Shown: positions 32,979 through 41,806 of the stretch, piece by piece
How the letters are laid out: each line of letters starts with the position of its first letter
How positions within the stretch are numbered: the stretch's first letter is position 1
Source of the DNA: Flavobacterium sp.
GTDB lineage: Bacteria; Bacteroidota; Bacteroidia; Flavobacteriales; Flavobacteriaceae
Direction of reading: 5' to 3'
Assembly: GCF_027533505.1 (NCBI RefSeq)
Contig: NZ_JAPZUB010000010.1
Location: 1-64,000 of the forward strand
Length of the DNA stretch: 64,000 nt
Translations under genes and position numbers: made by a program
The notes under the pieces: model-generated
Database searches by the model: none
Told to the model about the DNA's origin: nothing
Seen by the model: only the letters and a program-made list of their open reading frames with translations

Positions 32979-33618
32979 CGACCTTCAGCAAAAAGTGCAA
33001 TTCGCCCTGTTTTGGGAGCCGCATCTCACGGGGGCTGCCATAGGGGTAACCGCGCATGACGGAATAGTTACCTTGAGTGGTACGGTGGCACGCTATGAAA
33101 TGAAAGTAGACATTGAGCAAACCGTCAAAAAAGTTCGGGGCGTTCGAGCCGTAGTCATGCACATCAACGTGCAAGACCATCTAGAAGCTACCGACGAAGA
33201 ACGATTGGCTGAGGAAGCCTTACGAGCCTTGGAACTGCATACTTCTATAACGCCCGAACACATTAAAATCGTGGTAGCCAACGGGTGGATTTACCTTGTG
33301 GGTTCGGTCGATTGGCACTACCAAAAACAAGCCGCCGAAAAAGCCGTATCGCGAATAATGGGCGTAAAAGGGGTAGTCAATTCATTGCTTATTCATTCGG
33401 AACGCACGGATATGTTGGAAACCAAAGCCCTTTGTGACGCTTTTGACCGCAGTAGTATTTTGCGTGGAAAAACCATTGAGGTAGCGGTTCACCAAAACGA
33501 AGTCACCCTTACCGGGGTTGTCGATTCACTACTTCAAAAAGAAGAGGCCGAACGGATTGCCTGGAATGCTCCTGGCCTTTGGCGTATTCATAACCAACTG
33601 GAAATTGTTCATCCCTAA
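32965..33618 (+). CDS. BON-domain protein, paralogue of preceding gene
   Basis: GWIYLVGSVDWHYQKQAAEKAVSRIMGVKGVVN; same architecture as 32295..32978. Confidence 0.85.
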   Translation: MNANNDLQQKVQFALFWEPHLTGAAIGVTAHDGIVTLSGTVARYEMKVDIEQTVKKVRGVRAVVMHINVQDHLEATDEERLAEEALRALELHTSITPEHIKIVVANGWIYLVGSVDWHYQKQAAEKAVSRIMGVKGVVNSLLIHSERTDMLETKALCDAFDRSSILRGKTIEVAVHQNEVTLTGVVDSLLQKEEAERIAWNAPGLWRIHNQLEIVHP

Positions 33619-33648
33619 CCGGTGGAATTTCTATAAAAATCAAAAGCT

Positions 33649-34491
33649 ATGGGAAAAATTCTTGTTACTACCGACTTTTCCGGTCATTCGCGGAAAGGCA
33701 TTCGTTTTGCCTTTCAATATGCCCAACAAACCCAATCGAGGGTAGTGTTATTGCACGTCCTCAATCTTTTTGACCCCGAAATTGCCATCGACTCGCGAAC
33801 CGCGACACCGCAACTGCGTTGGGAGGAAGCCCTACAACTCAAAACCAACCAACTCAAGAAGTACATTCATGTTGTATTTCCGTCGGGGATTCCGAAAGTT
33901 GACTATGAAATTGTATGTCTTAAACTCGAGCGGAGTTTGGCCGCCACCATTATCCATTACTCCAAAACACAGGCCATTGAAATGGTTTTTTGTAGCGAAA
34001 ATGGAGCCTCTATTTACAAAACATTGTTGGGCAGTCTCCCCGAAGCTTTGCTACACCATTGTCCCGTTCCTTTGTGCATTGTGCCCAATCGCTACCGAAC
34101 GAGACCTATACAGTCGCTTTGTTACCTCACTGACATGGCGCATATCGATGATGAAATGGCCCAGATTACAACGCTTCAACGCCGCCTGGAAGCTCGGGTG
34201 GAAGTTTTGTTTTTTGCTTATGAACTCGAACTAAAAGCGCGGTTTACCCAATTGCATGAAACGGCAAAAGGGTATGAAGGCGACACGGTACGGTTTCAAT
34301 ACATTCAACTGATTCCGCAAACGCCGTTTAAAGAATTGTTGCATCGGTTGTTGCACCCTTTAAAACCCTCGATGGTGGTGTTGTTTCGAACCCCCAACCG
34401 TTCCTTATTGAGTCGGATGCTTTTTCCCTCCAAAACTTCGGCTTTGGTACTCGAAAATCATCTTCCCCTTTTGGTCATTCCTAAACTTTAA
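33649..34491 (+). CDS. universal stress protein (UspA family, two domains)
   Basis: KILVTTDFSGHSRKGIRFAFQYAQQ; GSLPEALLHHCPVPLCIV. Confidence 0.85.
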   Translation: MGKILVTTDFSGHSRKGIRFAFQYAQQTQSRVVLLHVLNLFDPEIAIDSRTATPQLRWEEALQLKTNQLKKYIHVVFPSGIPKVDYEIVCLKLERSLAATIIHYSKTQAIEMVFCSENGASIYKTLLGSLPEALLHHCPVPLCIVPNRYRTRPIQSLCYLTDMAHIDDEMAQITTLQRRLEARVEVLFFAYELELKARFTQLHETAKGYEGDTVRFQYIQLIPQTPFKELLHRLLHPLKPSMVVLFRTPNRSLLSRMLFPSKTSALVLENHLPLLVIPKL

Positions 34492-34500
34492 CCGCATACG

Positions 34501-35259
34501 ATGGCTTTCCGTCCTTATGAAAACGAACTGGTCGGCTTGGGACAGTTTACGTTGTTTTTCGGTCGCTTTTTTCGGGAACTGCATTTCAAATCGCTATCGG
34601 GGCGCGAACTGCTCAAACAATGCTATACATTGGGGTACCGCTCACTCCCTCTGGTCACAACTACGGGATTGATCATGGGTTGGGTGCTCACCATACAATC
34701 CCGACCTGCCATGGCAAAATTTGGCGCTGAGTCATGGATTCCGGGTATGGTAGGCCTTTCCTTGGTACGGGAAATTGCCCCAGTGATTACTGCCTTGATT
34801 TGTGCGGGACGAATGGCCTCGGGTATTGGCGCCGAACTAGGTTCGATGCGCGTCACCGAGCAAATCGATGCTATGGAGGTAAGTGCTATCCGCCCTTTTC
34901 AATATTTGGTAATCACACGTACCTTGGCCACTACCTTGATGCTGCCAATCCTCGTGTTGTATGCCGATGCCGTTGGACTCTTAGGGGGGTATTTGGGTAT
35001 TTCAAGGCATTTAGACCTTACGCTTGGGCATTACCTTCGGCAAGTTTTTGACTCCTTAGCCTTTAGTGATTTGATTCCTGCTGTGATGAAAACCTATTGC
35101 TTCGGATTTTTTATTGGCTTGGTAGGATGTTTCAAAGGATTTCATGCCCAGGGAGGCACCGAAAGTGTGGGACGTGCGGCCAATGAAGCGGTGGTCACGG
35201 CCTCACTAAGTATCTTTTTTGTCGATTTAATTGCAGTGCAACTCACCGATTTGTTATGA
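34501..35259 (+). CDS. mlaE: MlaE-type ABC transporter permease
   Basis: SLVREIAPVITALICAGRMASGIGAELGSMRVTEQIDAMEV. Confidence 0.92.
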   Translation: MAFRPYENELVGLGQFTLFFGRFFRELHFKSLSGRELLKQCYTLGYRSLPLVTTTGLIMGWVLTIQSRPAMAKFGAESWIPGMVGLSLVREIAPVITALICAGRMASGIGAELGSMRVTEQIDAMEVSAIRPFQYLVITRTLATTLMLPILVLYADAVGLLGGYLGISRHLDLTLGHYLRQVFDSLAFSDLIPAVMKTYCFGFFIGLVGCFKGFHAQGGTESVGRAANEAVVTASLSIFFVDLIAVQLTDLL

Positions 35260-35987
35260 CCCCTATCCTAGCCTTAGAACATGTATACAAAGCCTATGGT
35301 TCCAAAGCCGTACTGGTCAACCTAAGCTTGGCGGTAGAAGCAGGGGAACATGTGGTGGTGTTGGGCCGCTCTGGCTCGGGAAAATCGGTTGCCATTAAAT
35401 GCCTGGCCGGACTCACCAAAATCGACCAAGGCGTCGTGCGTTTAATGGGACAAGACATTACTCATAGCGATGAAAATGCCTTGAGCGCCTTACGCCAAAA
35501 ATTGGGCTTCTTGTTTCAAAGTGCAGCGCTTTACGACTCGATGACCGTGGGGGATAACTTGGCGTTTACACTACAACACAACCAACCCAAACTGGCTCTA
35601 GAAATAATCAATCAAAAGGTGCGCGCTACCCTACGCAATGTTGGCTTGGAGTCGGCTATGGACCTTATGCCCGGTGCATTGTCGGGAGGCATGCGGAAGC
35701 GCATTGGACTTGCCCGTGCCTTAATCATTGACCCTGAAGTATTGCTGTATGACGAACCTACGGCCGGACTCGACCCTATTACGGCCAAAGAAATTATCGA
35801 CTTAATGTTGCGTATCAAAGCCGACTACCATCCTACCGCTGTGATTATTACCCACGATTTGGTTTGTGCAGCGCATACCGCCGATCGGATAGTCGTGTTG
35901 CATGAAGGGCAAATCATTCAATCAGGAACTTATGAAACCTTGGCACAAAGCAAACATCCGATGGTGCATGCTTTTTTTAATCCTTAG
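35256..35987 (+). CDS. mlaF: MlaF-type ABC transporter ATPase
   Basis: GRSGSGKS, LSGGMRKRIGLARAL, DEPTAGLDP. Confidence 0.93.
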   Translation: MTPILALEHVYKAYGSKAVLVNLSLAVEAGEHVVVLGRSGSGKSVAIKCLAGLTKIDQGVVRLMGQDITHSDENALSALRQKLGFLFQSAALYDSMTVGDNLAFTLQHNQPKLALEIINQKVRATLRNVGLESAMDLMPGALSGGMRKRIGLARALIIDPEVLLYDEPTAGLDPITAKEIIDLMLRIKADYHPTAVIITHDLVCAAHTADRIVVLHEGQIIQSGTYETLAQSKHPMVHAFFNP

Positions 35988-35990
35988 GCT

Positions 35991-37025
35991 ATGAAAAACG
36001 ATACGACACACTATTGGAAAGTGGGACTCTTTAGCCTATTCGGGTTACTGCTTTTGGTTATCGCCGTCTATACGTTGGGGTTTAACCAAAATATATTTCG
36101 ATCGAGTTTTGTGGTCTATGCTCGTTTTCAAACGGTAAGTGGACTTCGGCAAGGGAGTACGATACGGTTGGCGGGGATTGGCATTGGTACCGTTTCCCGT
36201 ATTGCATTTGAACCCGACGGAACGGTATTGGTTAAACTGGCTCTCGACACCGAGGTGCAAACCCATTTGTACCGCGATGCCATAGCCACTATTGGGAGCA
36301 ATGGTTTGGTGGGCGATAAAGTATTGGAACTCACCGCGGGTTCCCAAGCGTCGGGTATTTTACATCCGAATGACACGCTTCAATCGGTAGCCCCGATCGA
36401 AGTAGAAGTCATTATGGAAAGCGTATGGCAGAGTGCCAAAAATGCTGCGGCGATAACGTCCGAATGGCAAACGTTTAGCCACCGATTGAATCGCGAAAAC
36501 GGATTGGTTTCACGATTGATTCGCAGTCGAACATTTGCCGATAAAATCGAACGGGTTGTTGCTCAATTGGAACAGAGTACTAGCGCTTTGGCACAATTTA
36601 CTCCGCAGTTGAACAATCCGCAAGGATGGGTCCATCGCGCGTTGAGTGACCCCACGTGGAGTGCGCATTGGAGCGCGAGTTTACAAGAACTGCATACCAC
36701 AAGTACAGCCTTACGGGAATTTTCGACCCGGTTGAATGAATCGGATGGATTAGTGCAGCAATTGATACAAAATGATACGTTGCGGGATTCATTTACGCAA
36801 ACCGTTTACCATATCGAACAAACTGCCCAAGGATTGCACACCCTCACCCAACGGTTGAACCAACCCGATACAGTGCTCTCCAAACTCATTAACGACCCCC
36901 AATTGGGCCAATCGGTTGATAGTACTTTGAACCAATTGGAGCAGAGTATTCGTGAATTTCGAACCCTTGAAGCCGCTGCACGTGAATCGTTTTTACTGCG
37001 GGGCTATTTTAAAAAAAAATTCTAA
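35991..37025 (+). CDS. mlaD: MlaD/MCE family protein
   Basis: TM anchor; GLRQGSTIRLAGIGIGTVSRIAF MCE domain. Confidence 0.9.
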   Translation: MKNDTTHYWKVGLFSLFGLLLLVIAVYTLGFNQNIFRSSFVVYARFQTVSGLRQGSTIRLAGIGIGTVSRIAFEPDGTVLVKLALDTEVQTHLYRDAIATIGSNGLVGDKVLELTAGSQASGILHPNDTLQSVAPIEVEVIMESVWQSAKNAAAITSEWQTFSHRLNRENGLVSRLIRSRTFADKIERVVAQLEQSTSALAQFTPQLNNPQGWVHRALSDPTWSAHWSASLQELHTTSTALREFSTRLNESDGLVQQLIQNDTLRDSFTQTVYHIEQTAQGLHTLTQRLNQPDTVLSKLINDPQLGQSVDSTLNQLEQSIREFRTLEAAARESFLLRGYFKKKF

Positions 37026-37042
37026 CCTAATTCCTTTTAAAC

Positions 37043-37432
37043 ATGAAAAATGAACGAATCTTGGCTATTTGGATGGATTATTCCAAAGCCTTTCTCATTG
37101 AATTTACCGACAAAGCACGGGAAATCGACATTTTGGAGGTCCAACCCATAAAAAACACCTATGGCAATGGATTACACAGTTACCATAAAGACCAAAAGCG
37201 GAAAGAAAATCGACATGCCTTTTTTAAAAAAATTACCGACAAAGCCAAGGCCTATTCCCATGTTGTTTTGTTTGGCCCTTCGAATGCCAAAGTAGCACTC
37301 GCAAACCAATGGCAACAAGAGGGTTTGTTTTCTGATCAAGGATTGGAAGTCTTTACCACAGGGCGCCTGTCTGAAACCCAACGGTGTCATTGGGTGAACA
37401 ATCACTTTACCCCGCCAGCAGTAGCTTCTTGA
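37043..37432 (+). CDS. hypothetical protein, possibly eRF1-domain-like
   Basis: 129 aa ORF; VVLFGPSNAKVALAN. Confidence 0.55.
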   Translation: MKNERILAIWMDYSKAFLIEFTDKAREIDILEVQPIKNTYGNGLHSYHKDQKRKENRHAFFKKITDKAKAYSHVVLFGPSNAKVALANQWQQEGLFSDQGLEVFTTGRLSETQRCHWVNNHFTPPAVAS

Positions 37433-37451
37433 CCGTTGGAGTATTCGCCAC

Positions 37452-37492
37452 AAAAAAAGTCCGATACGGTGGAAGGTGTCGGACTTTTTTAT
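37452..37492. terminator. bidirectional terminator
   Basis: AAAAAAAGTCCGATACGGTGGAAGGTGTCGGACTTTTTT. Confidence 0.75.
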
Positions 37493-37509
37493 TTGAAATA
37501 GGGGGCTTT

Positions 37510-38169
37510 TTAACGTTGCCATAGTGCCTCGGACTCGGGAACTTCGATCAATACAAAGTAGATTGAACCGCCGAGTACGAGAGCCACTATTGGACTAAAG
37601 AAGATAAAATCATAGGGGTTTAGGTACCGCATTATTGCATAGGACAAGGCTAGGGTAAGTCCTACAATCCACATTCGTTTGGTGTACGAAATCAAGGTGG
37701 GCAACAAGGTAACACTCATCCAAAGATAGGTGCCATAGGCTTGAAAATAGCTGTCACCCTTTTGAATAAAACGCATATCGTCGCCGTCGAGAGTAACCGT
37801 TACTTCATAAAAAATATAATCCCAAGTGGTAAATAACGCCACAAGCACTCCTAAGTATACAAAGAAAAGCAAGAGGCGTCGGATGGCCCATACCCGCTCC
37901 ATGCGTTGGAGGGCGAAGGGAATCCACACCGGCCAAATGATTTGGGACAAAATCAATAAGAAAAGTGTAAAAAAACCTTGTAAATAATCGTAGGCTGGGA
38001 AATCAACCGCAAGGGCTATTAGGGCGGTGCAAAACTGTTCTATTGCCAGGATTAGCGGAATCATGGCAAAGGGAAAGTAACGTGGGTGGTTGACCCGTTG
38101 TACTGTGGCGAAGGCCATAAGCGCTAGGATTACCCCAGAAAAAATCGGAAAAAGGATGTTGTAATGCAT
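37510..38169 (-). CDS. multi-pass membrane protein (DUF6629-like)
   Basis: seven-helix-like hydrophobic profile, FYEVTVT. Confidence 0.6.
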   Translation of the reverse strand: MHYNILFPIFSGVILALMAFATVQRVNHPRYFPFAMIPLILAIEQFCTALIALAVDFPAYDYLQGFFTLFLLILSQIIWPVWIPFALQRMERVWAIRRLLLFFVYLGVLVALFTTWDYIFYEVTVTLDGDDMRFIQKGDSYFQAYGTYLWMSVTLLPTLISYTKRMWIVGLTLALSYAIMRYLNPYDFIFFSPIVALVLGGSIYFVLIEVPESEALWQR

Positions 38170-38225
38170 ATGCTATTGGTTTGGGTTTGGTTGTTCTAAA
38201 GTAACACAACACCAACGCGTGAAGC

Positions 38226-38239
38226 TTGATTAAAATCAG
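38226..38239. promoter_or_regulatory. candidate Fnr/Crp-type box TTGAT-TAAA-ATCAG
   Basis: identical arms to the site at 28833; lies between divergent 37510..38169(-) and the REC-Crp regulator. Confidence 0.5.
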
Positions 38240-38365
38240 AAAAAACAGGTGATTGCCCTCAGGGTACTTTTGTACTAAGTGCCTCATTTTTGTACGTAAC
38301 TGTAAAAAAAATAATGTTAAATAATCTGTAGGGTTGTTTAATTGCCTACCTTAGACTCGATTATT

Positions 38366-38379
38366 TTAACAATTGTTAA
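38366..38379. promoter_or_regulatory. perfect palindrome TTAACAATTGTTAA upstream of REC-Crp regulator
   Basis: 14-bp inverted repeat 17 bp upstream of ATG 38397. Confidence 0.4.
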
Positions 38380-38396
38380 CCACACCCCTCTCGCCT

Positions 38397-39452
38397 ATGC
38401 CTGCGTACCGAATTTTAATTATCATGGAACAGCACGACGAAGACCATTATCTTCGTGAGTTATTGACCATGGCAGGCTATGAGGTTTTGATGGCGTTTAA
38501 TGGAAAATCGGGCATCGCTATGGCGCAAGCTGAACAACCTGATGCGATTCTCTGTGAGGTGTTTATGCCTGAAATGGATGGATTTAGTGTGTTGGTTGTT
38601 TTATCCAAACAGGCGGAGACGGCGACAATCCCGTTTGTCTTTTTTGCCCATACCTACCACAAAGCCGACATCCGTAAAGGGATGGAATTGGGCGCTGACG
38701 ACTATTTATCGCGGCCGTTTAGCGATGTACAACTCTTAAATGCCTTGGCGGTACGCATTCAGAAGCGGGAAAATCAACTCGATTATTTTAAAAACACTTA
38801 TCGTATTGACCAAAACAAACCCTTGTATCAACAGGGAAAATTAGCTTTGGAACTGCTTAAGGACCAATCGATACAGCGGAAAATAAAAAAGAAACAGATT
38901 TTATTCTACGAGGGCGACAAGGTAATCGGCATCTACTATGTGCGCAAGGGGGCGATTAAAGTGACCAAAATTGCGCAAGACGGTCGGGAGCTAACGGTGC
39001 GTATCCACTCGACGGGCGATTATATCGGGTTGCACAATTTATACAACGAGCATACGCATACCGATAACGCCGAGGCGATGTCGGACTGTGAAATTAGCAT
39101 CTTACCTATTCAGGAGTTTGAAAAATTAATCGAGCATCATCCTGAAATGGCGAGTAAATTTATCCATTTGTTATCACAGGAATCGAGTAAAACCGAGGAG
39201 CATTTGATTCGTATTGCTTACGACTCGGTACGAAAGCGCATTGCCAATTCGTTGATTAGTTACTTCAAAACCTACTGTCCCCATGGCGAAAGTATTCATT
39301 TGAGCCGAAACGAATTGGCCAATATTTCGGGCACTACTCCGGAAACGGTAAGCCGCACCCTCACCGACTTTGAGCAGGAAGGGCTTATACGGAAAGACCA
39401 AAACCGCATTGTGATTATCAATGCTGAGAAACTGCATTATTTGAAGAATTAG
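38397..39452 (+). CDS. receiver-like domain fused to Crp/Fnr regulator
   Basis: REC-like fold ILIIMEQHDED...AILCEVFMPEMDGF...GADDYLSRPF; cNMP-binding domain; HTH with ETVSR recognition helix. Confidence 0.88.
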   Translation: MPAYRILIIMEQHDEDHYLRELLTMAGYEVLMAFNGKSGIAMAQAEQPDAILCEVFMPEMDGFSVLVVLSKQAETATIPFVFFAHTYHKADIRKGMELGADDYLSRPFSDVQLLNALAVRIQKRENQLDYFKNTYRIDQNKPLYQQGKLALELLKDQSIQRKIKKKQILFYEGDKVIGIYYVRKGAIKVTKIAQDGRELTVRIHSTGDYIGLHNLYNEHTHTDNAEAMSDCEISILPIQEFEKLIEHHPEMASKFIHLLSQESSKTEEHLIRIAYDSVRKRIANSLISYFKTYCPHGESIHLSRNELANISGTTPETVSRTLTDFEQEGLIRKDQNRIVIINAEKLHYLKN

Positions 39453-39497
39453 GTTGCAGTTTGCATTCTTCGAGCGGGGATTTAAAAGTCTTTTAGT

Positions 39498-40428
39498 GTT
39501 CAGCCCCGAAGGGGCGGGAGCAGTAGGCAGTGGGCAGTGTACAGTATACAGTGGGCAGTGGGCAGTGGGCAGTGGACAGTGGACAGTGTACAGTGGGCAG
39601 TATACAGTGTACAGTGTACAGTGGGCAGTAAGGGCTCAGCCCCGAAGGGTCGGGATCAGTATACAGTGTTCAGTGTACAGTGTACAGTGGGCAGTAAGGG
39701 CTCAGCAGCTCAGCTTCTCAGCGGCTTAGGAGCTTAAAAAGCAGTGGGCAGTGTTCAGTGTACAGTGTACAGTGTACAGTGTACAGTGTACAGTAAGAGC
39801 TCAGCTTCTCAGCTTCTCAGGAGCTTAGCAGCTTAAAAAAACAGTGTTCAGTTAGAGCTCAGCAGCTCAGCTTCTCAGGAGCTTAGCAGCTTAAAAAAAC
39901 AGTGGACAGTGTACAGTGGGCAGTGTTCAGTGTACAGTGTACAGTAAGAGCTCAGCAGCTCAGCTTCTCAGGAGCATAGCAGCTTAAAAAACAGTGGACA
40001 GTGTACAGTGTACAGTTAGAGCTCAGCAGCTCAGCTTCTCAGGAGCTTAGCAGCTTAAAAAAACAGTGTTCAGTAAGAGCTCAGCAGCTCAGCTTCTCAG
40101 GAGCTTAGGAGCTTAAAAAAACAGTGTACAGTGTACAGTGGGCAGTGGACAGTGGACAGTGGACAGTATACAGTAAGGACTCAGCAGCTCAGCTTCTCAG
40201 CGGCTTAGGAGCTTAAAAAGCAGTGTACAGTGGGCAGTGTTCAGTGTACAGTGTACAGTGTACAGTAAGAGCTCAGCAGCTCAGCTTCTCAGGAGCTTAG
40301 CAGCTTAAAAAAACAGTGTTCAGTTAGAGCTCAGCAGCTCAGCTTCTCAGCGGCTTAGGAGCTTAAAAAAACAGTGGGCAGTGTACAGTGGGCAGTAAGG
40401 GCTCAGCAGTTCAGCATCTCAGGAGCTT
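39498..40428. repeat. composite intergenic repeat array B, same module set as array A
   Basis: long runs of CAGTGTA/CAGTGGG heptads alternating with GCTCAGCAGCTCAGCTTCTCAG(G/C)... octads and AAAAAA tails. Confidence 0.92.
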
Positions 40429-40436
40429 TCAAATCC

Positions 40437-40524
40437 GTGCTATATCAGTGCTATATCCGTGCTATATCTGTGCTATATCCGTGCTATATCAGTGCTATAT
40501 CCGTGCTATATCCGTGCTATATCG
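40437..40524. repeat. 8 tandem copies of 11-bp GTGCTATATCN
   Basis: units start at 40437, 40448, 40459, 40470, 40481, 40492, 40503, 40514. Confidence 0.95.
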
Positions 40525-40559
40525 CTGGGGGTGGTCCCTACCCTTTCCGTGGTGATTTT

Positions 40560-40664
40560 GTGGTGCAAACGGGTTGGGAAAGGGAAAAATACCGAAGTGT
40601 AAGGGGAAAAATACCTGCTCGGGCGGGGAAAAATACTTTGCGAAATGGGGGAAAATACTGCTTT
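40560..40664. repeat. 22-bp-phased GGGGAAAAATAC element, copy 1
   Basis: four A-tract units with 22-bp spacing (40582, 40604, 40626, 40648). Confidence 0.85.
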
Positions 40665-40760
40665 GAAATATGAAATAAATCCCTAATTATGAGTACGTTT
40701 GATTATATTTTTCCCACTTTGCTTAGCCACTTTGTTTTTTTTTAAGTAATTCATTATTGT

Positions 40761-41801
40761 ATGGCGCTACCGAATATTCTTGAACTTCTGATTGCACTAG
40801 GCATGTTTTACTTCTTGTTTAGTACTCTAGTATCTATTCTTTTTGAATGGTATGCACACAAAACTGAAAAAAGAGGACGCTTTCTATATGAAACGTTACA
40901 TCGCTTGCTGCAGGATCCCCTCAACAAAAACTATGGCGCTTTGCTTTACAGCCATTTTAGTATTGTTAACCTCCGCAAAGACGGGCACTCCCATCCGCAG
41001 TATATCTCGGCAGAAATGTTTGCGGACGTGCTTATTGATGTTATCGGAAAACAAGCAGAAGAAGTTCGTTTTCCGTTAAACATGTCAGCGAAAAATCCGA
41101 CGCAATTACAGCATGTGGCCCTTGTGGAGAACCGAATCACCGACCCTTTTGAGCGCTACTGCAAGGGCGTAGAAACCATGCATTACAGTCCGCTGAAAAG
41201 TATGTTGCGCGGCTTTGGTGAAAAATCAACCAACTATAACGAATTGAAAACGTTGCTCATGAAGTGGTATGAAGACTATATGGCGCGTGTCACGGGCTGG
41301 TATAAAATCAAAATTAAAAATACATTAATCGGAATTAGTGCCTTGGTATGCGTTGCGCTCAATGTTGATTCGATTGCTTTTATCAAGAAGGTTAACAACG
41401 ACGATCAATTTCGCCAATCGCTTGTAACACAAGCTGAGAAATTGGTCGCCCAACGTCTTGCCCAACGTCGTGAGGACAGTATTGTAAAGGGTTCGTCTAC
41501 CGAACATATTACTTTTGTGGTAGGCGATAAAATGATACAACGGACCCTTCCCCTCTCGGCGAATGACTCAACCTATGTGGCGCAAATCAACGCGGTGGTT
41601 AAAGAAATTCAAAGCAATGCTATCCCGATTGGGTATACCGAGGATTTTCATTGGAAGCAAATGACTTGGAAGGATCGTCTGCTATGGGTGTTGGGGCTTT
41701 GTCTCTCGACCCTCGCTTTAAGTTTTGGCGCTCCGTTCTGGTTTGAAGTCCTCGTAAAAGCCGTAAACATTCGTAGAGCGGGTATTAAACCTAATGCATA
41801 A
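40761..41801 (+). CDS. hypothetical membrane protein
   Basis: N- and C-terminal TM helices, 346 aa. Confidence 0.7.
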   Translation: MALPNILELLIALGMFYFLFSTLVSILFEWYAHKTEKRGRFLYETLHRLLQDPLNKNYGALLYSHFSIVNLRKDGHSHPQYISAEMFADVLIDVIGKQAEEVRFPLNMSAKNPTQLQHVALVENRITDPFERYCKGVETMHYSPLKSMLRGFGEKSTNYNELKTLLMKWYEDYMARVTGWYKIKIKNTLIGISALVCVALNVDSIAFIKKVNNDDQFRQSLVTQAEKLVAQRLAQRREDSIVKGSSTEHITFVVGDKMIQRTLPLSANDSTYVAQINAVVKEIQSNAIPIGYTEDFHWKQMTWKDRLLWVLGLCLSTLALSFGAPFWFEVLVKAVNIRRAGIKPNA

Positions 41802-41806
41802 ATCCT

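Noticed and set aside
37043-37432. Confident release-factor-like (eRF1 domain) assignment
   Set aside because: Similarity is only impressionistic; needs an HMM search
39454-39737. ORFs encoding [17 protein letters not shown]-type repeats
   Set aside because: Translations of the heptad repeat array in several frames; no start context or domain, so treated as non-coding
39498-40524. CRISPR array
   Set aside because: Repeats are short (7, 8, 11 bp), contiguous and variant with no unique spacers, and no cas genes are present
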